From NCBI GenBank assembly GCA_002923375.1, contig BEIJ01000001.1:558001-622000 (forward strand): a stretch of 64,000 nt of DNA. Direction: 5' to 3'. Shown in pieces: positions 21,252 to 30,117 of this stretch. Both the position numbers and the translations under genes were made by a program. This stretch comes from a bacterium HR33. GTDB lineage: Bacteria; Gemmatimonadota; Gemmatimonadetes; Gemmatimonadales; GWC2-71-9. Under the pieces are notes generated by a model that had not been told where the DNA came from, did not search any database, and saw only the letters and a program-made list of their open reading frames with translations. The stretch's first letter is position 1. The number at the start of each line of letters is the position of its first letter.

Positions 21252-22529
21252 ATGAGTCCACGGCAGATCGCGCCACGAAGGCCACGAGCCTTCTGGCTGT
21301 GGGTGCTGTATTTGGCGTGCTCACCGGCGCTGCTCGCACAGGAACCGGTCCATAGGATAGCCGCAGACTTGCGATACCTCGCCGCCGACGAGCGCGAAGG
21401 ACGCGGTTTAGGTTCCCCGGGCATCGATTCCGCAGCCGCGTACATTGCCGCCCAGATGAGCCGGGCGGGACTGATCCCCGGCGGAACCGAAGGGTACTTC
21501 CAAGAATTCACCGTCGATTCCACCGCTCCGGCCGTGGCCCACGCCGGGCTCACAGCTCGCCGGGGAAAGAACGTCATCGGCATTCTCCCGGGCCGGGGGC
21601 CCCTCGCCGGACAAGCGGTCGTGGTGGGCGCACACTACGACCACCTCGGCCGCGGCGGATTCGGAAGCCTCGAGCCCGAGAGCACCGGAGTGGTGCACAA
21701 CGGAGCGGACGACAACGCTTCCGGAACCGCGGCGCTTTTGGAAGTGGCAAGAAAGCTCGCCGCCTCGCCCCGAGGTTCTCGCCGAACGGTCGTCTTCATA
21801 GCCTTCTCGGGCGAGGAACTCGGCCTGCTGGGATCCGCGCACTACGTGCGCCACCCGGTCGTCCCCATCGAATCCACCTACGCCATGATCAACTTCGACA
21901 TGGTAGGGCGATTGACCAACCGCCGCGTGACGGTGTTCGGCACCGAGACGGCAAAGGAGTTTAGCGAGATCCTGGATTCCGTGGCGCATCTGACAGGACT
22001 GGAGGTGGTAGGTTCGGGTGACGGTTTTGGCAGGAGCGATCAGTCTTCGTTCTTTGCGGTGAATATCCCGGTTCTTCACTTCTTCACGGGAGTACACCAG
22101 GACTACCATCGTACCACCGACGACATAGAAAAGATCAACGTCGAAGGGATCTCCCGGATCGCCGAAATGGGCGCTATGGTGGTCGGAGCCTTGGCTGCCC
22201 GGCAGGAGCCCCTTACCTTCGTGCCCGGAGAGCCGCCACCGCCGGTGAGCGGCGGCGGGTACGGGGCGTACCTGGGCACGGTCCCCGACATGACCGAGTC
22301 TCCGGACGGGGTGCGGTTGAGCGGGGTGCGGTCCGGCAGTCCGGCGGAGCAAGCCGGACTGCGTCCCGGGGACATTTTGGTAGGCCTGGGCGATTATCGG
22401 ATAGCCAACCTTTACGATATGACGAATGCGTTGAGGGCGTATCAGCCGGGCGACACCGTGTCCCTCAAGGTGCTTCGCGACGGCAAGCCCGTGGAACTGA
22501 AAGCGGTGCTGGGTCGCCGTGGCGGTTGA
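21252..22529 (+). CDS. Exported M28-family zinc aminopeptidase with PDZ domain
   Basis: The 425-residue protein has a signal peptide ending near LAQ (residue 30). It contains the M28 di-zinc ligands: His128 in GAHYDHLG, Asp153/154 in GADDNASG, the catalytic/metal pair Glu188-Glu189 in FSGEELG, Asp216 in NFDMVGR, and His286 in VHQDYHRTTDD. A PDZ domain follows at about residues 335-420 (VRLSGVRSGSPAEQAGLRPGDILVGLGD). It should cleave N-terminal amino acids from peptides outside the cytoplasm. Start ATG 21252. Its end overlaps the next gene by 11 bases. One of four exported peptidases in the window (with M14, M19 and S9). Confidence 0.93.
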   Translation: MSPRQIAPRRPRAFWLWVLYLACSPALLAQEPVHRIAADLRYLAADEREGRGLGSPGIDSAAAYIAAQMSRAGLIPGGTEGYFQEFTVDSTAPAVAHAGLTARRGKNVIGILPGRGPLAGQAVVVGAHYDHLGRGGFGSLEPESTGVVHNGADDNASGTAALLEVARKLAASPRGSRRTVVFIAFSGEELGLLGSAHYVRHPVVPIESTYAMINFDMVGRLTNRRVTVFGTETAKEFSEILDSVAHLTGLEVVGSGDGFGRSDQSSFFAVNIPVLHFFTGVHQDYHRTTDDIEKINVEGISRIAEMGAMVVGALAARQEPLTFVPGEPPPPVSGGGYGAYLGTVPDMTESPDGVRLSGVRSGSPAEQAGLRPGDILVGLGDYRIANLYDMTNALRAYQPGDTVSLKVLRDGKPVELKAVLGRRGG

Positions 22530-22983
22530 AGCGGTCCTGAAACCGGAGCCCATCGTGCGAGCCCTCCGGGCCGCGTTCGCTCGGGAGGCGACGCGACAAG
22601 AGCTGCTGGCACTGGCGGCGAAGTCGATCCGCCAGGCGGGACCTCCTTACACCTCGGTCTATCTATACATGCTTCACGGCGACGAGCTGGTCCTGGAGGC
22701 GTACGATGGCCGCGACACACCACACACGAGGATACCCGTGGGCAAAGGTCTCTGCGGCCAGGCGGTGGCCGAGGGTAAGGACATCAACGCTCCGGACGTG
22801 AGCGCAGCGCCGGGCTATTTGGCGTGCAACTTGGAGACCAAGTCGGAACTCGTGGTTCTTATCAGGCGAGGAGACGAAATCTTGGGACAGATCGACATCG
22901 ACAGCGACGTCCCTGCAGGCTTTTCCGAGGCGGAACACCGCGCGGTAAAGCAGGTAGCGGACGCGCTGGCGGTGTTGCTGTAG
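22519..22983 (+). CDS. GAF-domain protein resembling free methionine-(R)-sulfoxide reductase
   Basis: The 154-residue single-domain GAF protein contains VGKGLCGQAVAEGKDINAPDVSAAPGYLACNLETKSELVVLI, which follows the E. coli MsrC (YebR) pattern GVCG...DVxxxxGHIACDxxSxSEIVxPL and keeps two of the cysteines used in catalysis by free methionine-R-sulfoxide reductases. The end, ILGQIDIDSDVPAGFSEAEHRAVKQVADAL, also matches. The usual third cysteine is not evident, so activity is uncertain. It starts at GTG 22519 inside the M28 gene. If active, it would reduce oxidised free methionine with thioredoxin as partner. Confidence 0.65.
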   Translation: MAVEAVLKPEPIVRALRAAFAREATRQELLALAAKSIRQAGPPYTSVYLYMLHGDELVLEAYDGRDTPHTRIPVGKGLCGQAVAEGKDINAPDVSAAPGYLACNLETKSELVVLIRRGDEILGQIDIDSDVPAGFSEAEHRAVKQVADALAVLL

Positions 22984-22990
22984 TTTCCGC

Positions 22991-23830
22991 TTGCAACCCA
23001 TCACCGAATACCTCGAGGTAAACGGCGTCAACCTCTTCACCCGAACGATAGGGGAGGGACCCGACGTGGTGGTGCTCCACGGCGGCCCGGGAGCGCATCA
23101 CGATTACCTACTTCCCTATTTCGACCATTTGGCCTCCGGTCGCAGACTGCGGTACTACGACCAGCGCGGCGGCGGGCGATCGCCGATCGGTCGCCACGTC
23201 CCGGCAGGCTGGCGGGAACACGTGGCCGACTTGCGCGGGCTGCTGGAAGAATGGGACATAGCGCGAGCAACGTTGCTGGGGTTCTCCTGGGGAGGCCTTT
23301 TGGCCTTGCTGTTCGCCATCTCGCATCCGGACCGAGTCGGTCGCCTAGCGCTGGTATCTCCTGCGGCACCCACGGCGGAAGGAAGAAAAGAATTCGAGCG
23401 GCGCTTCAGCGAGCGAGCGTCCGATCCGGCGATCCTCTCAGCCAGAGACGAACTCGCCAGATCGGGATTGAGGGAGCGCGACCCTGAAGCGTACGCCCGC
23501 CGTCTGTTCGAGCTCGCCGTGGCCCCTTACTTCCGAGACCCTGCTCGGACTCGCCTGCTCACTCCGTTCAGAGTGACGGGCCGCATTCAGCAGGCCGTTT
23601 GGGATAGCTTGGGAGCGTATGATTTAAGGCACCAGATCGGACACATTCGAGTCCCGGCGATCGTTCTCCACGGGCGCCACGACCCCATGCCCCTGGCCGG
23701 CTCCCAGGAGATCGCCCGGCTCCTCGGAGCTCCGCTCGTCATTTTCGAGCAATCCGGCCACGTGCCTTACGTGGAAGAACCCGAGCGTTTCACCGCGGTA
23801 CTGGACCAGTTTCTCCCGCGACGGTCATGA
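22991..23830 (+). CDS. Alpha/beta hydrolase, proline iminopeptidase-like
   Basis: The 279-residue protein is an alpha/beta-hydrolase with the proline iminopeptidase (S33) motifs: oxyanion HGGPG (residues 30-34), DQRGGG, nucleophile elbow GFSWGG (Ser99), the acid in HGRHDPM and His in SGHVPYVEEP. The lid region between about 130 and 200 is shorter and more divergent than in classical enzymes, so other amide or ester substrates are possible. The start TTG at 22991 has no strong Shine-Dalgarno; no better start lies nearby. There is no signal peptide. The end overlaps the next gene as ATGA. Confidence 0.8.
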   Translation: MQPITEYLEVNGVNLFTRTIGEGPDVVVLHGGPGAHHDYLLPYFDHLASGRRLRYYDQRGGGRSPIGRHVPAGWREHVADLRGLLEEWDIARATLLGFSWGGLLALLFAISHPDRVGRLALVSPAAPTAEGRKEFERRFSERASDPAILSARDELARSGLRERDPEAYARRLFELAVAPYFRDPARTRLLTPFRVTGRIQQAVWDSLGAYDLRHQIGHIRVPAIVLHGRHDPMPLAGSQEIARLLGAPLVIFEQSGHVPYVEEPERFTAVLDQFLPRRS

Positions 23831-24495
23831 GCCGCCTCCATCCTTTCCAGTACGTGTTCGGCGAGCTGGCCCCCCAGCGGTTCGAAGATCTGCGGGAAGC
23901 GGCGAAGCGCGCCAATTACGATCTCGACAGCCGGGTCAAGTTTCAGCGCTTCCAACCGGTGCTGGACTTGCTCTCCGAGCTAGTACCCTCCGAGGCGCTG
24001 GAGCTAACCGGTGCCGTGATGGAACAGTACGCCACACTTTTGTACGTGGCATACAGGTATTGGTCAGCCGGGCTCCACACTTTCCAGCTGAGCCGCGACC
24101 AGGTGCGCGACCTACTGGAGATCGAAGCGGCGGACCGGCCGCCCGTGGTACCTCACGGCGCTTGCTACCTCCAGCTTCCCGAGCGCTTGTTCTGGGCCAG
24201 GATAGACGCCGAGTCCCCCTACGAGCCCATGGACGGAGTGTTCGCCACAACCGGCCAGGAGAGTGGCGAGGTTACCGTGCTAGCGGTCCTGGGCCTGAGA
24301 CCCGACCGCGGCGGCTTCAGCCAGTTAGCCCTGAGCGTGGCGCTTGCCGACTGGGAGCGCGCAGGCGAGACCGTCCGGCGCCCGCTGTTCGCTCCGGTGA
24401 TGGAAGGGGGAGAGCTGGCCGGAGTGTACTCCGTGGTATCCGAGGGCGAACTGCTGTATCTGACCCATCTCGCTTTGAGCGCGGTGAGGCAGTAG
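23827..24495 (+). CDS. Uncharacterised protein, no recognised domain
   Basis: I do not recognise this 222-residue protein. Its ATG overlaps the previous stop (ATGA) and the gene is 10 bases upstream of polX, so it is very likely translated. It has a predicted helical N-terminal half (LREAAKRANYDLDSRVKFQRFQPVLDLLSELVPSEALELTGAVMEQYATLLYVAYRYWSAG), then a short beta-rich half (CYLQLPERLFWARIDAESPYEPMDGVFA...EVTVLAVLGLRPDRGGF) and ELLYLTHLALSAV at the end. No signal peptide, transmembrane segment or cysteine/histidine motif is obvious. The operon places it next to base-excision repair genes, which is only weak functional evidence. Confidence 0.7.
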   Translation: MSRLHPFQYVFGELAPQRFEDLREAAKRANYDLDSRVKFQRFQPVLDLLSELVPSEALELTGAVMEQYATLLYVAYRYWSAGLHTFQLSRDQVRDLLEIEAADRPPVVPHGACYLQLPERLFWARIDAESPYEPMDGVFATTGQESGEVTVLAVLGLRPDRGGFSQLALSVALADWERAGETVRRPLFAPVMEGGELAGVYSVVSEGELLYLTHLALSAVRQ

Positions 24496-24505
24496 GTTCC
24501 GAGTA

Positions 24506-26236
24506 ATGGTCGACAAACAGCAAGTGGCGAGGGTGCTCGAGGACATCGCCTCGTTCATGGAGCTGAAGGGAGAGAATCCCTTCAGGGTGCGGGCCTACCG
24601 CTCGGCCGCACGTGCCATAGCCACCTTCCCCGGAGATCTGGCGGAGGCTTTGGCCACCGGAGAACTGGCCGAGACCAAAGGGATCGGGCCGGCCACGTTG
24701 GAAATAATAGCGGAGGTGCTGAACACCGGTCGCAGCCGGATGCTGGAGGATCTCCGGGACGAGATCCCTCCGGGCTTGGTAGAAATGCTCCAGATCTCGG
24801 GGCTGGGTGTGGCCAAGGTGAGGCAGATCTACGAGACCCTTCACATCGACACCTTGGCCGAGCTGGAAGAAGCGGCGCGGGACGGGAGATTGGAGAAACT
24901 GCCGCGATTCGGTAAGAAGACGGCGGAGAACATTCTCAAGGGGATCGCCTTCTTGCGCCAATCGAGCGCCTATCGCTTGCTCCATCATGCCAGGAGCGAG
25001 GCGCAGGCATTGGCGGAAGTACTGCGGACGCTTCCCGGAGTGACGGAGGTTTACGTAGTCGGGAGTGTGCGGCGCTGGCGGGAAGTCATTAGGGACTTGG
25101 ATTTCGTACTGGTGATGAAGGGACCCCCGGGACCGGTGGTGGAGACCTTGGGTGCGGCCTCCGGCGTTCGGGAGTTCGTGAGTTCCACCGAGCGGGCCAT
25201 AACGCTTCGCTTTGCCAGCGGTACGGTAGCGGACGTGTATCTGAGCTCGCCGGAGCGGTTGGGTTATGACCTGGTACGAGCCACCGGAAGCGAGGAACAC
25301 TGGTCTCAGCTCGCGGCCCGAGCGCGTTCCATGGGCTTGGTCTTTGAAGAAAGCGGCCCGAGGAGAGAAGCAGAGCTCTTGTCGATAACCCGGGAGGAGG
25401 ACCTCTATCGCTTGCTGGACTTGCCCTGGATCGCACCGGAGTTGAGAGAGGGGCGGGGGGAGATCGAAGCAGCCGCTTCGGGTACCCTGCCCTGTCTGCT
25501 GGAACCGGGAGACGTGCGAGGTTTTCTGCACTGCCACACCGTCTATTCCGACGGGAGCAGCACGATACGGGAATGGGCCGAGGCGGCTCGCAAGGCAGGG
25601 TACAGTTACTTGGGGATAACCGATCACGGCACGGCGGCGGCGTACGCCGGCGGGCTGCGCGCGGAAGATATCGCGCGCCAGCATGCGGAAATAGACGAAG
25701 TCAATCGGGAATGCCGCGACTTCAAGGTCCTCAAGGGAGTCGAGGCCGACATCCTCGGCGACGGCTCGCTGGACTACAATGACGAGATATTGGGATCCTT
25801 CGACTTCGTCATCGCCTCGGTGCACAGCCGCCTGGGGATGGATGCCGGCCAAATGACCCGGCGAATACTCAAGGCGATGGACAATCCTCACATGGCGATC
25901 CTGGGCCACCCCACAGGGCGGCTGCTGCTGTCGCGCGATCCCTATCCCATGGATTTGGAAGCGATCTTCGAGAAAGCCGCAGAGCGAGGCATCGCGGTGG
26001 AGATCAACGCCGACCCGCAGAGACTGGATTTGGACTGGCGGCTGGTACGCGACGCCGTAGGCCGCGGCGTCACCATATCCCTCGGAGCCGACGCCCACGG
26101 CGTGAACGGAATCGCCAACATGGAGCTGGGCGTGGCGATGGCCCGCAAGGGCTGGCTGGGGAAGGAACAGGTGTTGAACACTCGCCACCTCGAAGGTTTC
26201 CTGGAGCACGTTGCCCGCCGCCGGGCTCGGAGATGA
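24506..26236 (+). CDS. polX: PolX-family DNA polymerase with PHP exonuclease domain
   Basis: This 576-residue enzyme fills short gaps and trims 3' ends in base-excision repair. An N-terminal helical DNA-binding domain with helix-hairpin-helix segments (KGIGPATLEIIAE near 58; SGLGVAKVRQIYE near 98; PRFGKKTAENIL near 133) precedes the nucleotidyltransferase palm: GSVRR (186-190), Asp197/Asp199 and a likely third Asp243. The C-terminal PHP domain keeps its metal ligands: His342, His344, Asp349, His374, Glu413, His440, His468, Asp529 and His531. It overlaps nth by ATGA at 26233-26236. Start ATG 24506 matches the usual family N-terminus. Confidence 0.94.
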   Translation: MVDKQQVARVLEDIASFMELKGENPFRVRAYRSAARAIATFPGDLAEALATGELAETKGIGPATLEIIAEVLNTGRSRMLEDLRDEIPPGLVEMLQISGLGVAKVRQIYETLHIDTLAELEEAARDGRLEKLPRFGKKTAENILKGIAFLRQSSAYRLLHHARSEAQALAEVLRTLPGVTEVYVVGSVRRWREVIRDLDFVLVMKGPPGPVVETLGAASGVREFVSSTERAITLRFASGTVADVYLSSPERLGYDLVRATGSEEHWSQLAARARSMGLVFEESGPRREAELLSITREEDLYRLLDLPWIAPELREGRGEIEAAASGTLPCLLEPGDVRGFLHCHTVYSDGSSTIREWAEAARKAGYSYLGITDHGTAAAYAGGLRAEDIARQHAEIDEVNRECRDFKVLKGVEADILGDGSLDYNDEILGSFDFVIASVHSRLGMDAGQMTRRILKAMDNPHMAILGHPTGRLLLSRDPYPMDLEAIFEKAAERGIAVEINADPQRLDLDWRLVRDAVGRGVTISLGADAHGVNGIANMELGVAMARKGWLGKEQVLNTRHLEGFLEHVARRRARR

Positions 26237-26892
26237 GGACCAAGAAGGCATTCCCGCCCGCCTCCGAAAGAATCAAGCCGATCATCGCGCGGCTGTGGCA
26301 GCGATACCCCGGCGCCCGTTGTGCTTTGAACCACAGCAATGCCCTCGAACTACTGGTGGCCACGATCCTGAGCGCGCAATGCACCGACGAGCGGGTGAAC
26401 CAGGTCACCAAGTCCCTGTTTCGCAAGTACCGCACCGCCGAGGACTACGCCAACGCGGACCCTGAACGGTTCGAACAGGAGATCCGCTCCACCGGGTTCT
26501 TCCGCAACAAGACCAAATCGATTCTGGCGATGGCGCGCGCCTTGGTGGAGCGCCATGGAGGCCGAGTGCCTGAAACCATGGAGGAACTGGTAAAGCTGCC
26601 GGGCGTGGGCAGGAAGACCGCCAACGTGGTTCTGGGCACCGCCTTCGGGAAGAACGAAGGGGTCGTGGTGGACACTCATGTCCGGCGGATCGCCCGGCGA
26701 TTGGGGCTCACGCGGCACAGCGATCCGGACAAGATCGAACAGGACCTCATGGGTCTGGTTCCTCGAAGGCAGTGGACCCGGTTTTCCCACACCTTGATTC
26801 ACCACGGAAGACAGATCTGCCAGGCCCGCAAGCCCAAGTGCGAGATCTGTCCGGTGAACGATCTCTGTCCCTCGGCGGGCAAAGCGGGTTGA
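26233..26892 (+). CDS. nth: Endonuclease III (DNA glycosylase/AP lyase)
   Basis: The 219-residue protein removes oxidised pyrimidines and cleaves abasic sites. It has the helix-hairpin-helix LPGVGRKTA with catalytic Lys128, the catalytic Asp147 in VVVDTHV, and the C-terminal [4Fe-4S] cluster cysteines 196, 203, 206 and 212 with the standard C-x6-C-x2-C-x5-C spacing. Size and motifs are complete. It overlaps polX by four bases and the next gene by four bases, so polX and nth form a tightly coupled repair pair. Confidence 0.97.
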   Translation: MRTKKAFPPASERIKPIIARLWQRYPGARCALNHSNALELLVATILSAQCTDERVNQVTKSLFRKYRTAEDYANADPERFEQEIRSTGFFRNKTKSILAMARALVERHGGRVPETMEELVKLPGVGRKTANVVLGTAFGKNEGVVVDTHVRRIARRLGLTRHSDPDKIEQDLMGLVPRRQWTRFSHTLIHHGRQICQARKPKCEICPVNDLCPSAGKAG

Positions 26893-29006
26893 CGGTGGGT
26901 TCCCGGCTAGCTTCGGAGCGCTCGCCGTATCTTCGCTCCGCCGCGCACCAGCCGGTGGATTGGTACCCCTGGTGCGAGGAAGCCTTCGAGCGCGCCCGGG
27001 CCGAAGGTAAGCCGATCCTCCTCGACATCGGAGCCTCCTGGTGCCATTGGTGCCACGTCATGGACTCGGAGTCGTACGAAGATCCGGCTATTGCGGAGCT
27101 GCTCAACCGCGACTGGATCTGTATCAAGGTGGACCGCGACGAGCGGCCCGACGTGGATGCACGCTACCAGCGTGCGGTGCAGGTCCTGACCGGCCAAGGC
27201 GGCTGGCCCCTTACCGCCTTTCTCACACCCAGCGGCGAAGTTTTCTACGGAGGCACCTACTTTCCGCCGGACGGGAAGTACGGCAGGCCCGGCTTTGCGT
27301 CGGTACTCCGCGAGCTAGCCCGGCTGTACCGGCAGGATCCGGGACGGGTGTCGGCCCAGGCTTCGGAGATTCGCCGCCGGCTGGAAGAGCTGAGCCAGGA
27401 GGTGCGAGCCGGACCGATCGATCCGTCGGTGCTGGAGCAGGCCGTGGAAAGGATGGCGCGGGTTTTCGACTTTCGATACGGCGGCTTCGGCACTCAGCCC
27501 AAGTTTCCGCACCCGGCGGCCTGCGACTTTCTGTTGGCCCGCTGGTTCGATACCCGAGAAGTATGGCTGCGGGAAATGGTGGACCGCACTCTCTTGGGAA
27601 TGGCCAGAGGAGGGATCCACGACCACGTGGGTGGGGGCTTTCACCGCTACTCCGTGGATGCCCGCTGGATAGTCCCCCACTTCGAAAAGATGTCTTACGA
27701 CAACTCCGAGCTGCTGCGGGCCTACGTGCACGCCGACTCTTCCGCGGAACAGGCCGATGAGGATCAAGTGCGACTGGTTCGGGAAAGCGCCGCCGATGGA
27801 CTTTCCTATAGGCACGTAATAGAAGGAATCGTCAGGTGGGTGACGGAGGTCCTGGCTCAGCAGGAAGGGGGCTACGGCGCTTCCCAGGACGCCGACGCGG
27901 GTCCGGGCGACGACGGCGACTACTTCACTTGGACGCCCGAAGAGGTGCGGGCTGCGGTCACCGAAGAGGAGTATCAGGCGCTGTGCCGCCGCTACGACAT
28001 CGACGAGGCGGGGGAAATGAGTCACAACCCGCGCAAGAACGTCTTGTGGATCAAGCAGTCGATCCGCGAGATAGCCGCAGCGCTGCGTTGTCCCCCCGAG
28101 CGAGTGGCCGAGCTTTTGGTGTCCGGACGTGCCAAGCTCAAGGCCGCCCGGGATCGCCGCCCCGCGCCGGCCGTCGACCGGTCTCTGTATACCGGGTGGA
28201 ACGCCATGCTCGCTTCCGCAATGCTGGAGTCGGCAGCTCATCTGGATCGGCCGGAGCTGGAGAATCACGCCCTTGCAACTTTGGAGAGAATTTTTAAGGA
28301 AGCAGCACCGGATCCGCTGCAAGGCGCCGCTCATGCTCCGGGAAGCACGCTCAAGGGAATACTGGAGGACCAAGTCCAGCTGGCGGCTGCCTCTCTGGAC
28401 GCCTACGAAGCGACCGGAAGTCGAAAATGGCTTGCCCGAACCGCCGAACTCATGACCTTTGTGTGGACGGAGTGCCGGGCGGGTGAGGGTCTGCTCCTCG
28501 ATGTAGCCCAGGGCTACCGCCGGATCGGCCTCCTGGATCAGCCTTTGAGACCGCTGGAGGACGCACCTACGCCCTCCGGCAACGGCGTGGCGGCCCTGGT
28601 CATGTTGCGCCTCGCATTCCACGATCGCTCGGCTCCCTGGCGAGAGCGGGCGGAGGAATTGCTGCGGGCTGCCTCCGGGGCGCTGGGGACTCTCTCCTTG
28701 TACGCCGCTACCATGCTGAGGGCGGCAGACTGGTACTTGAACCCCGCAACTTACGTAGTGATCGTGGGCGATCCGGATGAGCCCGGAAGAGACGCGCTCT
28801 TGCGGGCGGCCAGGCGTACCTACCGGCCGCGCAAGGTGATCGTGCCTCTCGAGCCGAAGGACCCGGCGGACCAACTACCCCAACCCCTCCAAGCGATGTT
28901 GAGCGGCCAGACGCCCCGAGCTTACCTGTGCTGCGGGGTGCAGTGCGCGGCTCCCACCTCGGATCCCTCGGAGTTGGCCTTGGCCCTAGCTACGTTTAGG
29001 CCATGA
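26889..29006 (+). CDS. yyaL: YyaL/DUF255 thioredoxin-domain protein
   Basis: This protein of about 705 residues starts with a thioredoxin-like domain containing [23 protein letters not shown] (cysteines near 52 and 55) and [27 protein letters not shown] six-hairpin-type barrel follows, with [29 protein letters not shown] and SQDADAG. This is the conserved SSP411/YyaL family. The biochemical role is unknown; it is expected to be cytoplasmic. I place the start at TTG 26889, overlapping the nth stop; GTG 26895 is equally possible. Opening farther upstream would add residues that do not fit the family. It is followed with a 4-base overlap by a DUF6941 gene. Confidence 0.9.
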   Translation: MTVGSRLASERSPYLRSAAHQPVDWYPWCEEAFERARAEGKPILLDIGASWCHWCHVMDSESYEDPAIAELLNRDWICIKVDRDERPDVDARYQRAVQVLTGQGGWPLTAFLTPSGEVFYGGTYFPPDGKYGRPGFASVLRELARLYRQDPGRVSAQASEIRRRLEELSQEVRAGPIDPSVLEQAVERMARVFDFRYGGFGTQPKFPHPAACDFLLARWFDTREVWLREMVDRTLLGMARGGIHDHVGGGFHRYSVDARWIVPHFEKMSYDNSELLRAYVHADSSAEQADEDQVRLVRESAADGLSYRHVIEGIVRWVTEVLAQQEGGYGASQDADAGPGDDGDYFTWTPEEVRAAVTEEEYQALCRRYDIDEAGEMSHNPRKNVLWIKQSIREIAAALRCPPERVAELLVSGRAKLKAARDRRPAPAVDRSLYTGWNAMLASAMLESAAHLDRPELENHALATLERIFKEAAPDPLQGAAHAPGSTLKGILEDQVQLAAASLDAYEATGSRKWLARTAELMTFVWTECRAGEGLLLDVAQGYRRIGLLDQPLRPLEDAPTPSGNGVAALVMLRLAFHDRSAPWRERAEELLRAASGALGTLSLYAATMLRAADWYLNPATYVVIVGDPDEPGRDALLRAARRTYRPRKVIVPLEPKDPADQLPQPLQAMLSGQTPRAYLCCGVQCAAPTSDPSELALALATFRP

Positions 29007-29428
29007 AATTGGATTTTGCAGTCGTGTGCGACTATGCTCTGATCGATCAGTACGGCAAGCTTTCCGTCCTGGGAATCTTTCAGCACATTTGGGTGGCCAA
29101 GTTTCCGGCGGTTCACCCGCGCCTTCACTTGGTACTGAGACTGAAGGGCAAGCGCACCGAAGTCGGCGAGCACCGGGTGACCATAACTCTGCGCGACAGC
29201 GACGGTGTAGAAGTCCTGTCGGGGAACGGAACCGTCACGCTCGCGGAGCCCCCTGCAGGGGTGACCGAGGTCGAGGCGGGCGCCGTGTTGGTTTTCGACG
29301 TTCCCTTCCCCCATCCCGGCCGATACGCCTTCGAGATCACTGTGGACGATGAGGTCCACGCGTCGGTTCCGCTGACCGTGGCGCAGTCTCCCCACTTGCC
29401 CTTGCCCCAGGGATCGGATCCGGCATGA
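29003..29428 (+). CDS. DUF6941-family protein
   Basis: The 141-residue protein begins [46 protein letters not shown] and continues with beta-strands ending in [29 protein letters not shown]. This arrangement is typical of the DUF6941 family, an all-beta domain of unknown function often found in Gram-negative soil bacteria. No signal peptide. Start ATG overlaps the YyaL stop. A gap of 113 bases follows, with no strong terminator, before the HD-domain gene. Confidence 0.7.
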   Translation: MKLDFAVVCDYALIDQYGKLSVLGIFQHIWVAKFPAVHPRLHLVLRLKGKRTEVGEHRVTITLRDSDGVEVLSGNGTVTLAEPPAGVTEVEAGAVLVFDVPFPHPGRYAFEITVDDEVHASVPLTVAQSPHLPLPQGSDPA

Positions 29429-29541
29429 CGCGCGGCACGGCGCTAACCGAAGCGGGGCTCGGTCTCGGGTGAGCGCATATGAACATAAAGACGCCTGAAG
29501 GATACGGTCCACCAGAGATGCACGGTGAAAGGAAGGCAGTG

Positions 29542-30117
29542 ATGAATCGCGAAGAAGCTCTGGCACTGATGCACGAATTCACTCAGTCCGAGGCGCTGCG
29601 CAAGCACATGTACGCGGTGGAGGCCGCAATGCGGGCCTACGCTCGCAAGTTCGGAGAAGACGAAGAAACTTGGGGCATTGTGGGTCTCCTTCACGATTTC
29701 GACTACGAGCGCTTCCCCAACCCGGACCACTCGCCCACCGAGGGACACCCGAGCTATGGCGTCCGCCTGCTCCGCGAGCGGGGTTTTCCCGAGGAGCTGT
29801 GCCGCGCCATACTGGGTCACGCGTCTTACACCGGGGTGCCCCGCGACACACTTCTGGCCAAAACCCTCTTCGCCGTGGACGAGCTTTGCGGGTTCTTGGT
29901 CGCTTGCGCACTGGTGCGGCCCTCCAAAAGCCTCGCTGACCTCGAGGTCCGCAGCGTCAAGAAAAAGCTCAAAGACAAGGCCTTCGCCCGCGGAGTCAAC
30001 CGCGACGAGGTGTACCGGGGCGCAGAGGAGCTGGGAATACCGCTGGACGAGCACATTCAGTTTGTCATCGAGGCCTTGCGTCCCGTGGAGTCGTCCCTGG
30101 GGCTGGGTAATCCTTGA
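29542..30117 (+). CDS. HD-domain (HDIG-type) hydrolase
   Basis: This 191-residue protein has the HD metal-binding layout: SEALRKHMYAVEAAMRAYAR (first His), GIVGLLHDFDYERFPNPDH (His-Asp pair and following His), FPEELCRAILGHASY and LFAVDELCGFLVACALVRP. HD proteins of this type are phosphohydrolases; substrate unknown. I use ATG 29542 because AAAGGAAGG lies about 8 bases upstream; an in-frame ATG at 29479 would add 21 residues with no domain match. The stop overlaps the next gene's TTG start. It opens the run that leads into the cardiolipin synthase and efflux operon. Confidence 0.85.
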   Translation: MNREEALALMHEFTQSEALRKHMYAVEAAMRAYARKFGEDEETWGIVGLLHDFDYERFPNPDHSPTEGHPSYGVRLLRERGFPEELCRAILGHASYTGVPRDTLLAKTLFAVDELCGFLVACALVRPSKSLADLEVRSVKKKLKDKAFARGVNRDEVYRGAEELGIPLDEHIQFVIEALRPVESSLGLGNP

